Numbered from the stretch's first letter, positions 52,545-63,514 are shown. The stretch is 64,000 nt of DNA from Pedobacter fastidiosus (GCF_014306625.1 NZ_JACRYL010000003.1:203119-267118); one strand, 5' to 3'. A program made the numbers and translations. The notes: generated by a model from the sequence alone, not told the origin.

Positions 52545-52626
52545 TGATGTAAGATGGATGAGGAGGGAGCTTCCATAATCCATATTACATCTTCCGTCTT
52601 ACCTATTACGCATCATTACATTTTAC
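52545..52626. repeat. Intergenic repeat before the KdpD-type gene
   Basis: GATGATGTAAGATGG on the left and a right half with CCATATTACATCTTCCG and TTACGCATCATTACAT form an imperfect inverted repeat. It fills nearly the whole gap between the barrel gene and kdpD. Confidence 0.6.
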
Positions 52627-52630
52627 ATCA

Positions 52631-53755
52631 ATGCAAGAAAAAGACGATTCGGTAAAACATTTCCTTGATTTGGTTCAAAAATCCAGAAGAGGAAAACTCA
52701 AAATTTATATTGGGATGAGTGCCGGTGTGGGTAAAACCTATCGCATGTTGCAAGAATCGCATGCTTTATTGCGTAATGGAATTGATGTTTGCATTGGCTA
52801 TGTAGAAACTCACAAAAGAGCCGAAACAGAAGCATTGGTAGGTGGATTACCAACTATCCCCAGAAAAAATATTTTCTATCGTGGTAAAGAGATAGAGGAA
52901 ATGGATTTACAAGGCATTCTCAACCGCCACCCAGAAATTGTAATCGTTGATGAACTTGCCCACACCAATGCAGAAGGAAGCAAAAACGGCAAACGCTGGC
53001 AAGATGTTTTCGATATTCTAGAAGCTGGCATAAGCGTAATATCAGCAGTAAATATTCAGCATTTAGAAAGCATAAACGAAGAAATAGAGCACATTACGGG
53101 CATCAGCGTTACCGAGCGAATTCCTGATAAAATTTTAGAAATTGCCGATGAAATTGTGAATATAGATTTAACTGCCGATGAACTCGTAACTCGGCTAAAA
53201 GAAGGGAAAATTTATGATCAGTCTAAAATTGCAAGAGCCTTAGAAAACTTTTTCCAATCGGATAAAATATTGCAGTTGAGGGAACTTGCTTTAAAAGAAG
53301 TGGTTCATCAGGTAGAACGGAAAATCCAAACGGAAATTCCAAAATCGATTAAGCTAAGGCCTGAAAGATTTTTAGCTTGCATTTCTTCTAATGCCGAAAC
53401 TGCGGGTGTGGTAATTAGAAAAACTGCTCGATTGGCTTCTTACTATCATTCTCCGTGGATTGTACTTTATATACAAAGTGATAGCGAGAGTTTGGAGCGG
53501 ATTAAACTGGATAAGCAGCGCCATTTAATTAATCATTTTAAACTGGCTACCGAGTTGGGCGCTGAAGTAATTAAAGTAAAAAGCAATCAAATTACCCAAA
53601 GTATAATCAATATGGCAACAGAAAAGGAAATTACCACCATCTGCATTGGCAAACCCCATTTAAATATTTTTCAGGTAATTATGCGAACGGCAATTTTTAA
53701 CCAACTCTTGCGTAATTTAGCAGAAAAGGAAATTGATTTAGTTATACTTTCTTAA
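52631..53755 (+). CDS. KdpD-type sensor protein lacking the histidine kinase part
   Basis: The 374 residues correspond only to the cytoplasmic N-terminal portion of classical KdpD (about 900 residues). The KdpD domain (about 20-230) has Walker A GMSAGVGKT at 28-36, GYVETHKRAETEALV and a Walker B-like EIVIVDELAHTN. A universal-stress-protein-like domain (about 248-374) begins around ERFLACISSNAETAG. There is no membrane helix, HisKA or ATPase domain. The kinase role is probably taken by the separate histidine kinase 122 bp downstream. In enteric KdpD this region binds c-di-AMP or ATP and tunes signalling. Stand-alone forms are known in several bacterial groups. Confidence 0.9.
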   Translation: MQEKDDSVKHFLDLVQKSRRGKLKIYIGMSAGVGKTYRMLQESHALLRNGIDVCIGYVETHKRAETEALVGGLPTIPRKNIFYRGKEIEEMDLQGILNRHPEIVIVDELAHTNAEGSKNGKRWQDVFDILEAGISVISAVNIQHLESINEEIEHITGISVTERIPDKILEIADEIVNIDLTADELVTRLKEGKIYDQSKIARALENFFQSDKILQLRELALKEVVHQVERKIQTEIPKSIKLRPERFLACISSNAETAGVVIRKTARLASYYHSPWIVLYIQSDSESLERIKLDKQRHLINHFKLATELGAEVIKVKSNQITQSIINMATEKEITTICIGKPHLNIFQVIMRTAIFNQLLRNLAEKEIDLVILS

Positions 53756-53759
53756 AATT

Positions 53760-53872
53760 ATTAACCACTGAGTACACAAAGAAATATTCACGGGAAAACA
53801 CAGAGTTGTGTTTTTTAATCTCTTTTTCTCTGTGAAAAACTCAGTGCCCTCTGTGGTAAAAACAAAACAACA
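53760..53872. repeat. Intergenic repeat between the KdpD-type sensor and the kinase
   Basis: ACCACTGAGTACACAAAG at the left and AACTCAGTGCCCTCTGTGGT at the right are imperfect inverted copies, with AACACAGAG and CTCTGTG inside. The right end resembles the ATCTGTGGT part of the tandem array at 1-756. Confidence 0.7.
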
Positions 53873-53877
53873 ACACC

Positions 53878-55626
53878 ATGAAAATTAAAACCAAACTCCG
53901 CCTCGGATTCGGGTTTCTCTTTATAATCGTTTTATCCTTCGGATTGATCGCCTTATTTTATCTAAATGAGCTTTCTGATAAATCTAAAGTGATTTTAAAA
54001 GACAACTACAAATCACTAAAATACGTTTCATCTATGCGCAACGTACTTGATGAAAACAGATTTCCGCTTTCTGTTCTAAGTAAAAATGCTTTTGAAATTA
54101 ATCTTAAAAACGAAGGGAACAACATTACCGAACCTGGCGAGAAAGTAGCTTTTTTAAAATTAAGCGAGCTTTATAAAGCATTTCTAAGTTCTAAATCTGC
54201 TCAAGAAAATGAAAATACCGTGAAAGCGTTAAGAGCAGAGTTGCAAAACATCGAAAACCTTAACATGACGGCCATTTATCATAAAAATGAACTGGCAAAC
54301 GAAGCATCTGGTAGAGCGAATTTATACATTATGATTGCTGCAACGCTGAGTTTTTTAATCCTCTTTACTTTTATCGTAAACTTCCCGGGCTTTGTTGCTA
54401 ACCCATTGGCAGAGTTTAGTTCGGCAATTAGGCAGATTAGTCGTAAAAACTACAAGCAAAGATTGCGTTTTGAAAACGATGATGAATTTACCGAACTCGC
54501 TGATGCATTTAACGGAATGGTTGTTAAGCTAAATGAATGGGAAAACAGTAATCTCTCCAAAATTAAATCAGAAAAATCGAGAATTGAAGCCATAATTGCC
54601 CAAATGCAGGATGCCATTATCGGTTTAAATGAGCAGGGGGAAGTACTCTTTTTAAATCATTTGGCAGCAAAGCTGATTAGCTTGGATGAAGATAAAATTA
54701 TCGGTCAGAATGTAAGCGAGCTGATTAAAAAGAATGAGTTATTAAAACGAATCATCAAACCCGAAACGGATGATAAAACTCTTAAAATTTACGCTGATGA
54801 TAAAGAGTCTTACTTCCTCTTAGAAAGTAGAGAAATCGTTATTCCAAATTATGAAGAACAAGAAGAAAAGACATTAATTGAATCTTCAAAATCTGCAGGA
54901 AGTGTTTATGTATTGAAAAACATCACTCAGTTTAAAGAATTAGATGAAGCCAAAACAAATTTCATTGCCACGGTTTCTCACGAATTAAAGACACCTCTTT
55001 CATCGATAAAAATGAGTTTGAAGCTTTTAAACGACGAACGAGTTGGTGCAATGAATGAGGAACAAAGTCAGTTGGTAAACCACATTAAGGAAGATAGCGA
55101 CCGGCTTTTAAAAATAACCAGCGAACTTTTAGACCTTTCGCAAGCCGAAACAGGTAACTTGAAACTGACATTTGCCATAACAAAACCATTGGAAATTGTT
55201 CAATATGCGGTGGATGCGGTTAAATTCCAGGCAGAACAGAAATCAATAAATTTGGAGCTTAATTGTGATGAACACTTACCTGATGTAAATGCAGATATTC
55301 AAAAAACGGCTTGGGTTTTGGTTAACTTTTTGTCAAATGCTTTGCGCTACAGTTCAGAAAAATCAAAGGTTATTATTGATGTTTTCCAAAAAGACAAATT
55401 CATCCAGTTTTCAGTTCAAGATTATGGAAAGGGAATTGATGAAAAATATCAAAAACGTTTGTTCGATCGGTATTTTCAAGTACCTACCGATGGGCAAAAT
55501 AAATCTGGATCAGGCTTGGGTTTAGCCATATCAAAAGATTTTATCGAAGCGGAACAGGGAAAAATTTGGGTGGTTAGCGCCATTGGAGAAGGAAGTAAAT
55601 TTTGCTTTACCTTACCTGTAGCATAA
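53878..55626 (+). CDS. Transmembrane histidine kinase (HAMP-PAS-HisKA-HATPase), likely KdpD kinase partner
   Basis: The 582-residue kinase has two membrane helices (about 9-29 and 148-172) around a periplasmic helical sensor. A HAMP domain (about 173-225) and a PAS domain (about 235-300, starting ARIEAIIAQMQDAIIGLN-like) follow. Then comes HisKA with the phospho-acceptor in ATVSHELKTPLSSIK. The ATPase domain has the N-box LVNFLSNALRYSS, the G1 box DYGKGID and the G2 box GSGLGLAISKD. It is an intact kinase immediately after the KdpD-type sensor. The NtrC-type regulator at 43760 is the only response regulator in the window. Sensor plus kinase plus regulator would make a complete, rearranged Kdp control system. 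Confidence 0.9.
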   Translation: MKIKTKLRLGFGFLFIIVLSFGLIALFYLNELSDKSKVILKDNYKSLKYVSSMRNVLDENRFPLSVLSKNAFEINLKNEGNNITEPGEKVAFLKLSELYKAFLSSKSAQENENTVKALRAELQNIENLNMTAIYHKNELANEASGRANLYIMIAATLSFLILFTFIVNFPGFVANPLAEFSSAIRQISRKNYKQRLRFENDDEFTELADAFNGMVVKLNEWENSNLSKIKSEKSRIEAIIAQMQDAIIGLNEQGEVLFLNHLAAKLISLDEDKIIGQNVSELIKKNELLKRIIKPETDDKTLKIYADDKESYFLLESREIVIPNYEEQEEKTLIESSKSAGSVYVLKNITQFKELDEAKTNFIATVSHELKTPLSSIKMSLKLLNDERVGAMNEEQSQLVNHIKEDSDRLLKITSELLDLSQAETGNLKLTFAITKPLEIVQYAVDAVKFQAEQKSINLELNCDEHLPDVNADIQKTAWVLVNFLSNALRYSSEKSKVIIDVFQKDKFIQFSVQDYGKGIDEKYQKRLFDRYFQVPTDGQNKSGSGLGLAISKDFIEAEQGKIWVVSAIGEGSKFCFTLPVA

Positions 55627-55841
55627 TATTTTCAGATAGATTAATAACCTAGTTTTAACGAGATGCTACAAAAAGACAAATATAAATCTGCGAGAATCAC
55701 CTTAATTTGCGGGAGATTTAAAGAGTAGTAAGCTTCCCGCCTACGCGTGAAAGATGACATATAGTAAAGCACTTTATTGTTCGATATGTTCCGAAGGGCA
55801 TGTTGAACTTGGGGAAAAAAAGGTTTTGCAAATCTTCACTT

Positions 55842-56318
55842 TTAAACAATATAAGGTTCCATTTCCTTATCTATGCTTTTACGTAATTCCATTAACTTGA
55901 TGGCATAACCATGCATGGCAATTTCTTTTTCATTTTTAGGCTTAAAAGCTGGAATTGGTTTCGGCTGTCCATCATCATCCACCGCGACAAAAACAATAAT
56001 GCAATGGGTATTTTTCACAAAATCTGCCTGTCCTACTGGTTTAGAAAAAGCATCAACAGCAATATGCATACTGGTTTTTCCTGTATAAATAATTCGGGCT
56101 TCCATTTTTACCAAATGCCCAATATGAACAGGATGAAAAAATCGAATTCCACCAACATAAACGGTAACACAGTAAGACTGACTCCATTGTAGCGCACAAG
56201 CAAATGCCGCTTGGTCAATCCATTTCATCATCATTCCTCCATGAACTTTACCGCCATAATTAACATCAGCGGGCTCGCTTAAAAATTGAAGTTCGATGTG
56301 GTTTTTAGTTCTTGCCAT
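55842..56318 (-). CDS. Acyl-CoA thioesterase (hotdog fold, YciA/BFIT type)
   Basis: The 158-residue protein hydrolyses acyl-CoA thioesters. The hotdog motif is NYGGKVHGGMMMKWIDQAAF, with Asp36 as probable catalytic residue, followed by GGIRFFHPVHIGHLVKMEA and a long Lys/Glu-rich C-terminal helix. Its length is typical of cytoplasmic acyl-CoA hydrolases. It is convergent with the histidine kinase. The 215-bp gap between them holds a weak inverted repeat (AAATCTGCG ... TGCGGGAGATTTA, 55684-55720) and nothing else. Confidence 0.88.
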   Translation of the reverse strand: MARTKNHIELQFLSEPADVNYGGKVHGGMMMKWIDQAAFACALQWSQSYCVTVYVGGIRFFHPVHIGHLVKMEARIIYTGKTSMHIAVDAFSKPVGQADFVKNTHCIIVFVAVDDDGQPKPIPAFKPKNEKEIAMHGYAIKLMELRKSIDKEMEPYIV

Positions 56319-56425
56319 GATTGCTGGTATATTTCTTCTTCTGCAGATAAAGAGGATTTACGCAGATTTTATTGATAGCAATATGCAAAAATTATAGTTT
56401 CTGCGGAAATCATTTTTAAAAAGTT

Positions 56426-56506
56426 CGTCATTGCGAGGCACGAAGCAATCCTAATGCAAAAGCTATAACCTATAGTTGTACGATTGCTTCGTGCCTCGCA
56501 ATGACG
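56426..56506. repeat. Palindromic intergenic repeat, type A, perfect 25-bp arms
   Basis: Arms 56426-56450 (starting CGTCATTGCGAGGCACG) and 56482-56506 (ending CGTGCCTCGCAATGACG) are exact reverse complements over 25 bp with a 31-bp loop. It is the best-preserved copy in the window, which suggests recent spread or conversion. Confidence 0.92.
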
Positions 56507-56524
56507 GGCCTCTTTTATAGAGCA

Positions 56525-56555
56525 ATATAGTCGCAACAAAAAGCTGCGACTATAT
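56525..56555 (-). terminator. Hairpin after the GH97 gene
   Basis: ATATAGTCGCA (56525-56535) pairs with TGCGACTATAT (56545-56555) over a 9-nt loop, 26 bp after the GH97 stop. It shares the TAGTCGCA core with the hairpin at 34587-34610. The T-run on the minus strand is poor, so termination is only probable. Confidence 0.6.
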
Positions 56556-56580
56556 AATTTTAAGATTAAAACACATTCGT

Positions 56581-58740
<2,160 letters not shown>

Positions 58741-58790
58741 CTATTTTACTTTGCTATTGGATCAGGGTAACGACCGATTGTCAGTGTCTA

Positions 58791-60044
58791 TCAATCTAAT
58801 AGTAAAGCATCATCCTCATCGTCTGTTAAACTAAGTTGAATGCTATCATTGCCTGCAATACCTTCAATCGAGCCTCGAATATGCGTTGCATTTAACAGCA
58901 CTTTTTCCAACTGCTTCTCTCTTGCTTTCCATAAGCGTTCCATCGCATCACGTTCTCTTTGAATGGATAATTTCATGCTCATAAATCCTTCACGGATGGC
59001 TTTCCATTGCTCAGAAAATTCCGATCCAGTTAAATAATCGTACAGCATATGCATTTTATCACCACGGTTTTCTTGGGATTTAACCGCACTGGCTAATCGT
59101 AAAATCCCATCACGTAAAACATAAGCCACTGCATTAACTTCTTCAAAAGAGCAAATCCAAACGCCATCTCGCTGACCGAAACTATCCATGCCTTTAGGGT
59201 AACATTGACTTACAATTACTGCAACATCAACGCCCATGCTGCGCATATCTTTTTTCAGTTTTTCAATCCAGTCGCCACCAAAATCTTTGGTACGTTTACT
59301 TTCATAAATAATTTTACCGCATTCCTGTCCAAATTGGTTTCTCACTACTTGCACACAATCTGCACCACGAACGCCTTTGCCTACTTCTTCAATCAAATCG
59401 AAAGGAAAATTACTTCTTAGCAATTCTTCCAAAATTAATTCTTGCACCTCGCCTTGCAACTGCATACTTCCTTGTTCAGCTTTTCGCTTCATTTCTTCAG
59501 CAAGCTTTTTCTGGTCGTCGAGCTGTTTTTCAAGCTCCTTTAAGCGCAATTGATGCTCCGTATCTTTTATGCTGTTTTTTTCTGCTTCCTGTTTACGAAT
59601 TTGCTCTACCAAATCATTACGTTGTTCTTGCATTTTACGTTGCATGGAAAGTTCCATTTCCTGCTCTTTTAACAGCAAGCCTTCTTCTCGTTTCAAAAAT
59701 TGAAGTTCCTTTTCACGAGCCAATCTTAATTTTTCGGCATTATCTTTCGCCGAGCCCTCAAGCATTTGAAGTTTGTTTTCGTAATCAGATGCAATGCTTT
59801 TACGCAGATTCTCTTCCAAATCTCCTTTAAGCTTATTTTTTTCCTCTACAAGTTTAGCATCGAACGCTTTCTGTTGCTGTTGTTTTTCACTTTCTAAAGC
59901 AACAAGCTTCCGTTGAAATTCCTCGTCCTTTTGCTTTGTAAAAGAAACCATTTTCTCACGCAACTCTTTCTTATAATCTTCGGCCATAGCTTCTTCCATC
60001 GGAAAAACATGAGCACAGCTTGGGCATTTTATTTCGGTAGGCAT
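58791..60044 (-). CDS. DUF2130 protein: zinc finger, coiled coil and nuclease-like domain
   Basis: The 417-residue protein starts with CPSCAHVFPM, half of a zinc ribbon. A long coiled coil rich in Lys, Glu and Gln (about 20-195) follows. The DUF2130 domain (about 200-385) contains GADCVQVVRNQFG and CGKIIYESKRTK, a D-x(n)-ExK pattern like PD-(D/E)XK nucleases, then WIEKLKKDMRSMGVDVAVIV. Its biological role is not established. Nuclease activity is a prediction from the fold. It has an acidic C-terminal tail (DDEDDALLLD). It lies upstream of GH97 on the same strand with a 74-bp gap, and the two are not obviously linked. Confidence 0.85.
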   Translation of the reverse strand: MPTEIKCPSCAHVFPMEEAMAEDYKKELREKMVSFTKQKDEEFQRKLVALESEKQQQQKAFDAKLVEEKNKLKGDLEENLRKSIASDYENKLQMLEGSAKDNAEKLRLAREKELQFLKREEGLLLKEQEMELSMQRKMQEQRNDLVEQIRKQEAEKNSIKDTEHQLRLKELEKQLDDQKKLAEEMKRKAEQGSMQLQGEVQELILEELLRSNFPFDLIEEVGKGVRGADCVQVVRNQFGQECGKIIYESKRTKDFGGDWIEKLKKDMRSMGVDVAVIVSQCYPKGMDSFGQRDGVWICSFEEVNAVAYVLRDGILRLASAVKSQENRGDKMHMLYDYLTGSEFSEQWKAIREGFMSMKLSIQRERDAMERLWKAREKQLEKVLLNATHIRGSIEGIAGNDSIQLSLTDDEDDALLLD

Positions 60045-60134
60045 AAATAATTTTTTACTTCAGAAAAAACCGAAGCATTACAAAGATATTAAAGCTTTTT
60101 ATGAATGTACAAACGAGTTTTGCACCATTTAAAT

Positions 60135-60515
60135 TTACAATACTTTCGACCTTATTTCGTGGCCAACAGTTAAAATTTTACTCACAGGGCATTTTGAAGC
60201 TATTTGTTCCAATCTTGTTTTTTGCTCCTCTGTTAAAGTGCCTGTGCAGGTAATTTCTTCTAAAAATATCGTCTCGCCGTTTTCAATACCTATGTTTACT
60301 TCAACCTCAATTTTATCAACATCCCATTCTTTTCGATCTAAATACATCCGCAATGTTATGGCTACACACGATGCCAATGAGGCCATTAATAACCCTTTAG
60401 GCGCAAAACCCTTATCTGTTCCGCCCAATTCAAAGGGCTCATCAACCACTATTTCGTGCGAACCATTTGTTACCGAACACGCGTAGTGTTCTTTATTTAT
60501 TGTTGCTTTTACCAT
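60135..60515 (-). CDS. OsmC family protein
   Basis: OsmC/Ohr-type proteins reduce organic hydroperoxides with a cysteine pair. The 126 residues follow the OsmC fold: strands at the start, then GFAPKGLLMASLASCVAITLRMYL on the central helix with the first active Cys, and ASKCPVSKILTV with the second. The pattern is that of the short OsmC subgroup rather than Ohr. The gene is monocistronic by spacing. Confidence 0.88.
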   Translation of the reverse strand: MVKATINKEHYACSVTNGSHEIVVDEPFELGGTDKGFAPKGLLMASLASCVAITLRMYLDRKEWDVDKIEVEVNIGIENGETIFLEEITCTGTLTEEQKTRLEQIASKCPVSKILTVGHEIRSKVL

Positions 60516-61007
60516 ATTAATTCTAAAATATTAAACATACCAAATATTCTATTCAAACCTTAATTTATCATTGTATTACACTATTTTTTGTAAAACAAAG
60601 TCAGCATTCTATGGCTAGTAAAGCCCCGCCATTCGCTAAAGCCCTCATAAAAAATTCGGGGCTATCGCTTCTGTCAGGTTTAGGATAGCAAGGCAAACCG
60701 AAGTAAAATAAACCCGGCAGTAGCGAGCACGAAACCCGATTTAAGCATCTGTCTTTATTTTTTTTAGGTATGCTTGCTTGTTTAACAGGTTTTTTCGGGT
60801 AAGTAAAGCAAATGACGGGACTATCGAAACCGATGAAAACCAGAGCCTGCTTTTCAAATTTAAGCAATGACGGATTTATTAAATCTCTCGGTTGCATCAT
60901 ATCAAGGAATGTTTGGGAGCAACCAAAACACTTCTGTAACTACTTTCCAAAAGCAAAAAAATCAAACTTTATTAACTTGGAATTGTTCCTTTTAAAAGCT
61001 CATTATT
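60516..61007. other. Gene-free 490-bp stretch with a repeat-like GC-richer block at 60601-60900
   Basis: Positions 60601-60780 are richer in GC than the surroundings and contain blocks such as GCCCCGCCATTCGC, CGGGGCTATCGCTTCTGTC and CCCGGCAGTAGCGAGC. They have the look of a dispersed repeat or a decayed element. A 99-codon frame on the minus strand (60601-60900) has an unlikely composition, rich in Pro, Cys and Phe without domain character, and is not called as a gene. The remaining sequence up to YtxH is AT-rich without visible features. Confidence 0.5.
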
Positions 61008-61373
61008 ATGAAATACAGAAAGTTAATCGGAAAATATTTGGCTAAGGAATCACATAGCGACGCTAAAATAGCCATCGCATTGGTTGCAGGCTTGGCCGCT
61101 GGAGCAATAATAAGTGTATTATTTGCACCGGATAGTGGAGAAGGAACTCGAGGAAAAATTGCCAATGGCGCAAAAAATCTTCGCTATGGATTTCAGGATA
61201 AATACAATATTTTGAAAGAAAAGGTTTTTGGAGTAGAAGCCATTGAAGAAGATATTGTGGAACATGAAGTGCCACATTTTAAACATACGGTTGCAAAAAA
61301 ACGTAAATCTGATGTGAAGGATATTTTGGAAGAAGCACATCAAAATGGTCAGGTACAAGAAGGCCAAGGCTAA
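61008..61373 (+). CDS. YtxH domain protein
   Basis: The 121-residue protein has a membrane helix at about 20-41 containing IALVAGLAAGAIISVLFAP, directly followed by DSGEGTRGKIANGAKNLR. This is the YtxH pattern of a glycine-rich helix with a following charged amphipathic region. YtxH proteins are small membrane proteins linked to general stress in Bacillus, and their function in Bacteroidota is unknown. The C-terminus is highly charged and ends in VQEGQG. Confidence 0.85.
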   Translation: MKYRKLIGKYLAKESHSDAKIAIALVAGLAAGAIISVLFAPDSGEGTRGKIANGAKNLRYGFQDKYNILKEKVFGVEAIEEDIVEHEVPHFKHTVAKKRKSDVKDILEEAHQNGQVQEGQG

Positions 61374-61404
61374 TATTGGCTTTTAGGTTAAATTATAAAC
61401 TAAT

Positions 61405-61430
61405 GACTCGCCTGTTTTATACAGCGAGTC
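61405..61430 (+). terminator. Hairpin after the YtxH gene
   Basis: GACTCGC (61405-61411) pairs with GCGAGTC (61424-61430), and TGT with ACA inside after a bulge. T-rich sequence follows only some 15 bp later, so termination is uncertain. Confidence 0.5.
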
Positions 61431-61494
61431 GTTAATTGTTATATTTTTGGAGTGATTATATATTAACATCCAAATTTATACCGTTAACCTGCTC

Positions 61495-62241
61495 ATGTTT
61501 TTTATCCTCTCTAAGATTTTACTCTTTTTAATTAAACCATTATTTTGGATTACTATTCTTTTGATTGTTGCAATCTGCACAAAAAAGCAACCGAGAAGAA
61601 GGAGATTTTTTATAGCAACCATAATTGTATTCTTATTTTTCTCTAATGGTTTTATCGTCGGGAAGATAGCTAACTGGTATGAAGCAGATTATCCTGTTAA
61701 ACAGAAATACGATGTTGGAATTGTTCTAGGTGGCTTCTCTGGAATTAATGAACGCACACATCAAATCGCATTTAATTGGGCAAGTGATCGGTTATTTCAA
61801 GCATTATCACTTTACAAAAAAGGAGAAATAAACAAAATTTTATTGAGTGGTGGAAATGCGAATTTGGTGAACAATAAAATTAAAGAGGCCGATCTAGTTG
61901 TTGATTATCTCAAACTGATTGGAATTCCAGATTCTGCAATTCTTTTCGAAAACCAAAGCAGAAATACTGTTGAAAATGCTAGAAACTGCATTGCGCTGAT
62001 CAAAAAATATAAACCCGATGCCAAGATTTTAGTGATTACCAGCGCTTGGCACATCCCAAGAGCTAAAACAATCTTCGAGAAACAAACCACAAATAAAATA
62101 GATTATTACCCAACAAATTTTATTGGTAAATCCTCTTTTAATTTTGGGGATTTTATAATTCCTGATTTGGGTTCATTTGGAACTTGGGAACTTCTTTTTA
62201 AGGAATGGATTGGCTTGGCAGTGGATCGGATAAGAAGTTAA
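61495..62241 (+). CDS. YdcF/ElyC/SanA family membrane protein (DUF218)
   Basis: The 248-residue protein has two N-terminal membrane helices (about 3-27 and 36-55) and a periplasmic DUF218 domain. Family motifs are YDVGIVLGGFSGINERTH, NKILLSGGNANLV, IPDSAILFENQSRNTVENA and ILVITSAWHIPRAKTIF. Relatives such as ElyC affect peptidoglycan-lipid precursor handling, so an envelope role is likely. The exact reaction is unknown. It is convergent with obgE. The 132-bp gap (62242-62373) holds AT-rich imperfect repeats (CATTAGTTCAGTAGTCATTAG, of which two TCATTAGTTC copies are obvious) and no gene. Confidence 0.86.
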   Translation: MFFILSKILLFLIKPLFWITILLIVAICTKKQPRRRRFFIATIIVFLFFSNGFIVGKIANWYEADYPVKQKYDVGIVLGGFSGINERTHQIAFNWASDRLFQALSLYKKGEINKILLSGGNANLVNNKIKEADLVVDYLKLIGIPDSAILFENQSRNTVENARNCIALIKKYKPDAKILVITSAWHIPRAKTIFEKQTTNKIDYYPTNFIGKSSFNFGDFIIPDLGSFGTWELLFKEWIGLAVDRIRS

Positions 62242-62373
62242 GGTCGTTTCATTAGTTCAGTAGTCATTAGTTCGAAAATAAAAACCCAGCCTAACAGTGC
62301 TACAAATAATGATTAAATCAAGGCAATTTATAACGTACTAATTAAACGATTGAACCAATGACAATTGAACCAA

Positions 62374-63369
62374 TTAGCCTTCAATCGCTTTCCAAAGCAT
62401 ATCTTTAAGTTCTACCAAACCTTTTTCTGCAACAGATGAAATAAATATAGAAGGGATTTTCGGCAAATCTTGCTTCATTTCCTCCATTAATTCTTCATCC
62501 AACATATCAGATTTTGTAATGGCCAAAACATGCGGTTTCTGCATTAATTCTGGATTGTATGTTTCTAATTCTCTTTTAAGAATTTCATATTCTTCTCTAA
62601 TCGTTCTACTTGTATCGGCCGGAACCATAAAAAGCAATACCGAGTTACGCTCTATATGGCGTAAGAAACGATAACCTAAACCTTTTCCTTTTGATGCGCC
62701 TTCAATAATTCCAGGAATATCAGCCATTACGAAAGATTTATTATTTCGATAGCTAACAATACCCAAATTGGGAACAATTGTTGTAAAAGGATAATCGGCA
62801 ATTTCTGGTTTAGCAGCAGAAACAACAGATAGCAAGGTAGATTTCCCTGCGTTTGGAAAACCAACTAAACCAACATCAGCCAAAACTTTTAGTTCAAGAA
62901 TATTCCATATTTCTTGGCCTTGTTCTCCAGGTTGCGCAAAACGAGGCGTTTGTTGAACCGAGTTTTTAAAATGGGCGTTACCCAAACCACCGCGACCACC
63001 AGGCGTTAAAATTTTGGTTTCGCCATCTTTGGTAATTTCGAAAAGAATTTCTCCTGTTTCAGCATCTTTAGCAATGGTTCCCAATGGAACTTCTAAAATC
63101 TCATCTTTACCCTGCTTGCCAAATTTATGAGAGCTTCCACCTGCCAAACCATCTTCAGCGATAATATGCTTGCGGTATTTTAGGTGTAATAATGTCCAGA
63201 TCTGAGTATTTCCTTTAACAATAATGTGGCCTCCACGACCGCCATCACCACCATCAGGACCGCCCATTGATGTTAAAATATCGCGGTGTAAATGTGCAGA
63301 ACCTGCCCCGCCCTTACCAGAACGACAACAAATTTTTACATAATCTACGAAATTCGAACCCTGTGACAT
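62374..63369 (-). CDS. obgE: GTPase Obg (CgtA)
   Basis: This essential GTPase takes part in 50S ribosome assembly and stress control. The glycine-rich Obg fold (about 1-160) contains [14 protein letters not shown] and [14 protein letters not shown]. The G domain follows with G1 [11 protein letters not shown]2 [12 protein letters not shown]3 [10 protein letters not shown]4 TKSD and G5 SSVAEKG. At 331 residues it lacks the C-terminal OCT extension, as in other Bacteroidota. It lies downstream of adk in the same direction, behind the adk terminator and a repeat. Confidence 0.95.
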   Translation of the reverse strand: MSQGSNFVDYVKICCRSGKGGAGSAHLHRDILTSMGGPDGGDGGRGGHIIVKGNTQIWTLLHLKYRKHIIAEDGLAGGSSHKFGKQGKDEILEVPLGTIAKDAETGEILFEITKDGETKILTPGGRGGLGNAHFKNSVQQTPRFAQPGEQGQEIWNILELKVLADVGLVGFPNAGKSTLLSVVSAAKPEIADYPFTTIVPNLGIVSYRNNKSFVMADIPGIIEGASKGKGLGYRFLRHIERNSVLLFMVPADTSRTIREEYEILKRELETYNPELMQKPHVLAITKSDMLDEELMEEMKQDLPKIPSIFISSVAEKGLVELKDMLWKAIEG

Positions 63370-63373
63370 ATTA

Positions 63374-63431
63374 ATTTACGATTTTAGATTTACGTCCCGA
63401 TAGCTATCGGGATTAGATTTACGATTTTAGA
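63374..63431. repeat. 18-bp perfect palindrome flanked by 15-bp direct repeats
   Basis: TCCCGATAGCTATCGGGA (63395-63412) is a perfect palindrome. It is flanked by exact direct copies of ATTTACGATTTTAGA (63374-63388 and 63417-63431). The layout is that of a small inserted element with target duplication, or of an unequal duplication. It lies directly upstream of obgE. Confidence 0.85.
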
Positions 63432-63453
63432 ATGTAAAAATCGCTAAAAACTA

Positions 63454-63493
63454 AACATCCGCAAAAAACAACGGTTGCTTTTTTGCGGATGTT
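63454..63493 (-). terminator. Terminator of adk
   Basis: AACATCCGCAAAAAA (63454-63468) and TTTTTTGCGGATGTT (63479-63493) pair perfectly over a 10-nt loop, directly after the adk stop codon. T-runs occur within the arm and after it on the minus strand. Confidence 0.88.
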
Positions 63494-63514
63494 CTAATTT
63501 AAAAATTATATTAT

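Noticed and set aside
60601-60900. 99-codon frame on the minus strand as a gene
   Set aside because: Composition is not protein-like and the DNA looks like a repeat, so it is reported only as an unusual stretch.
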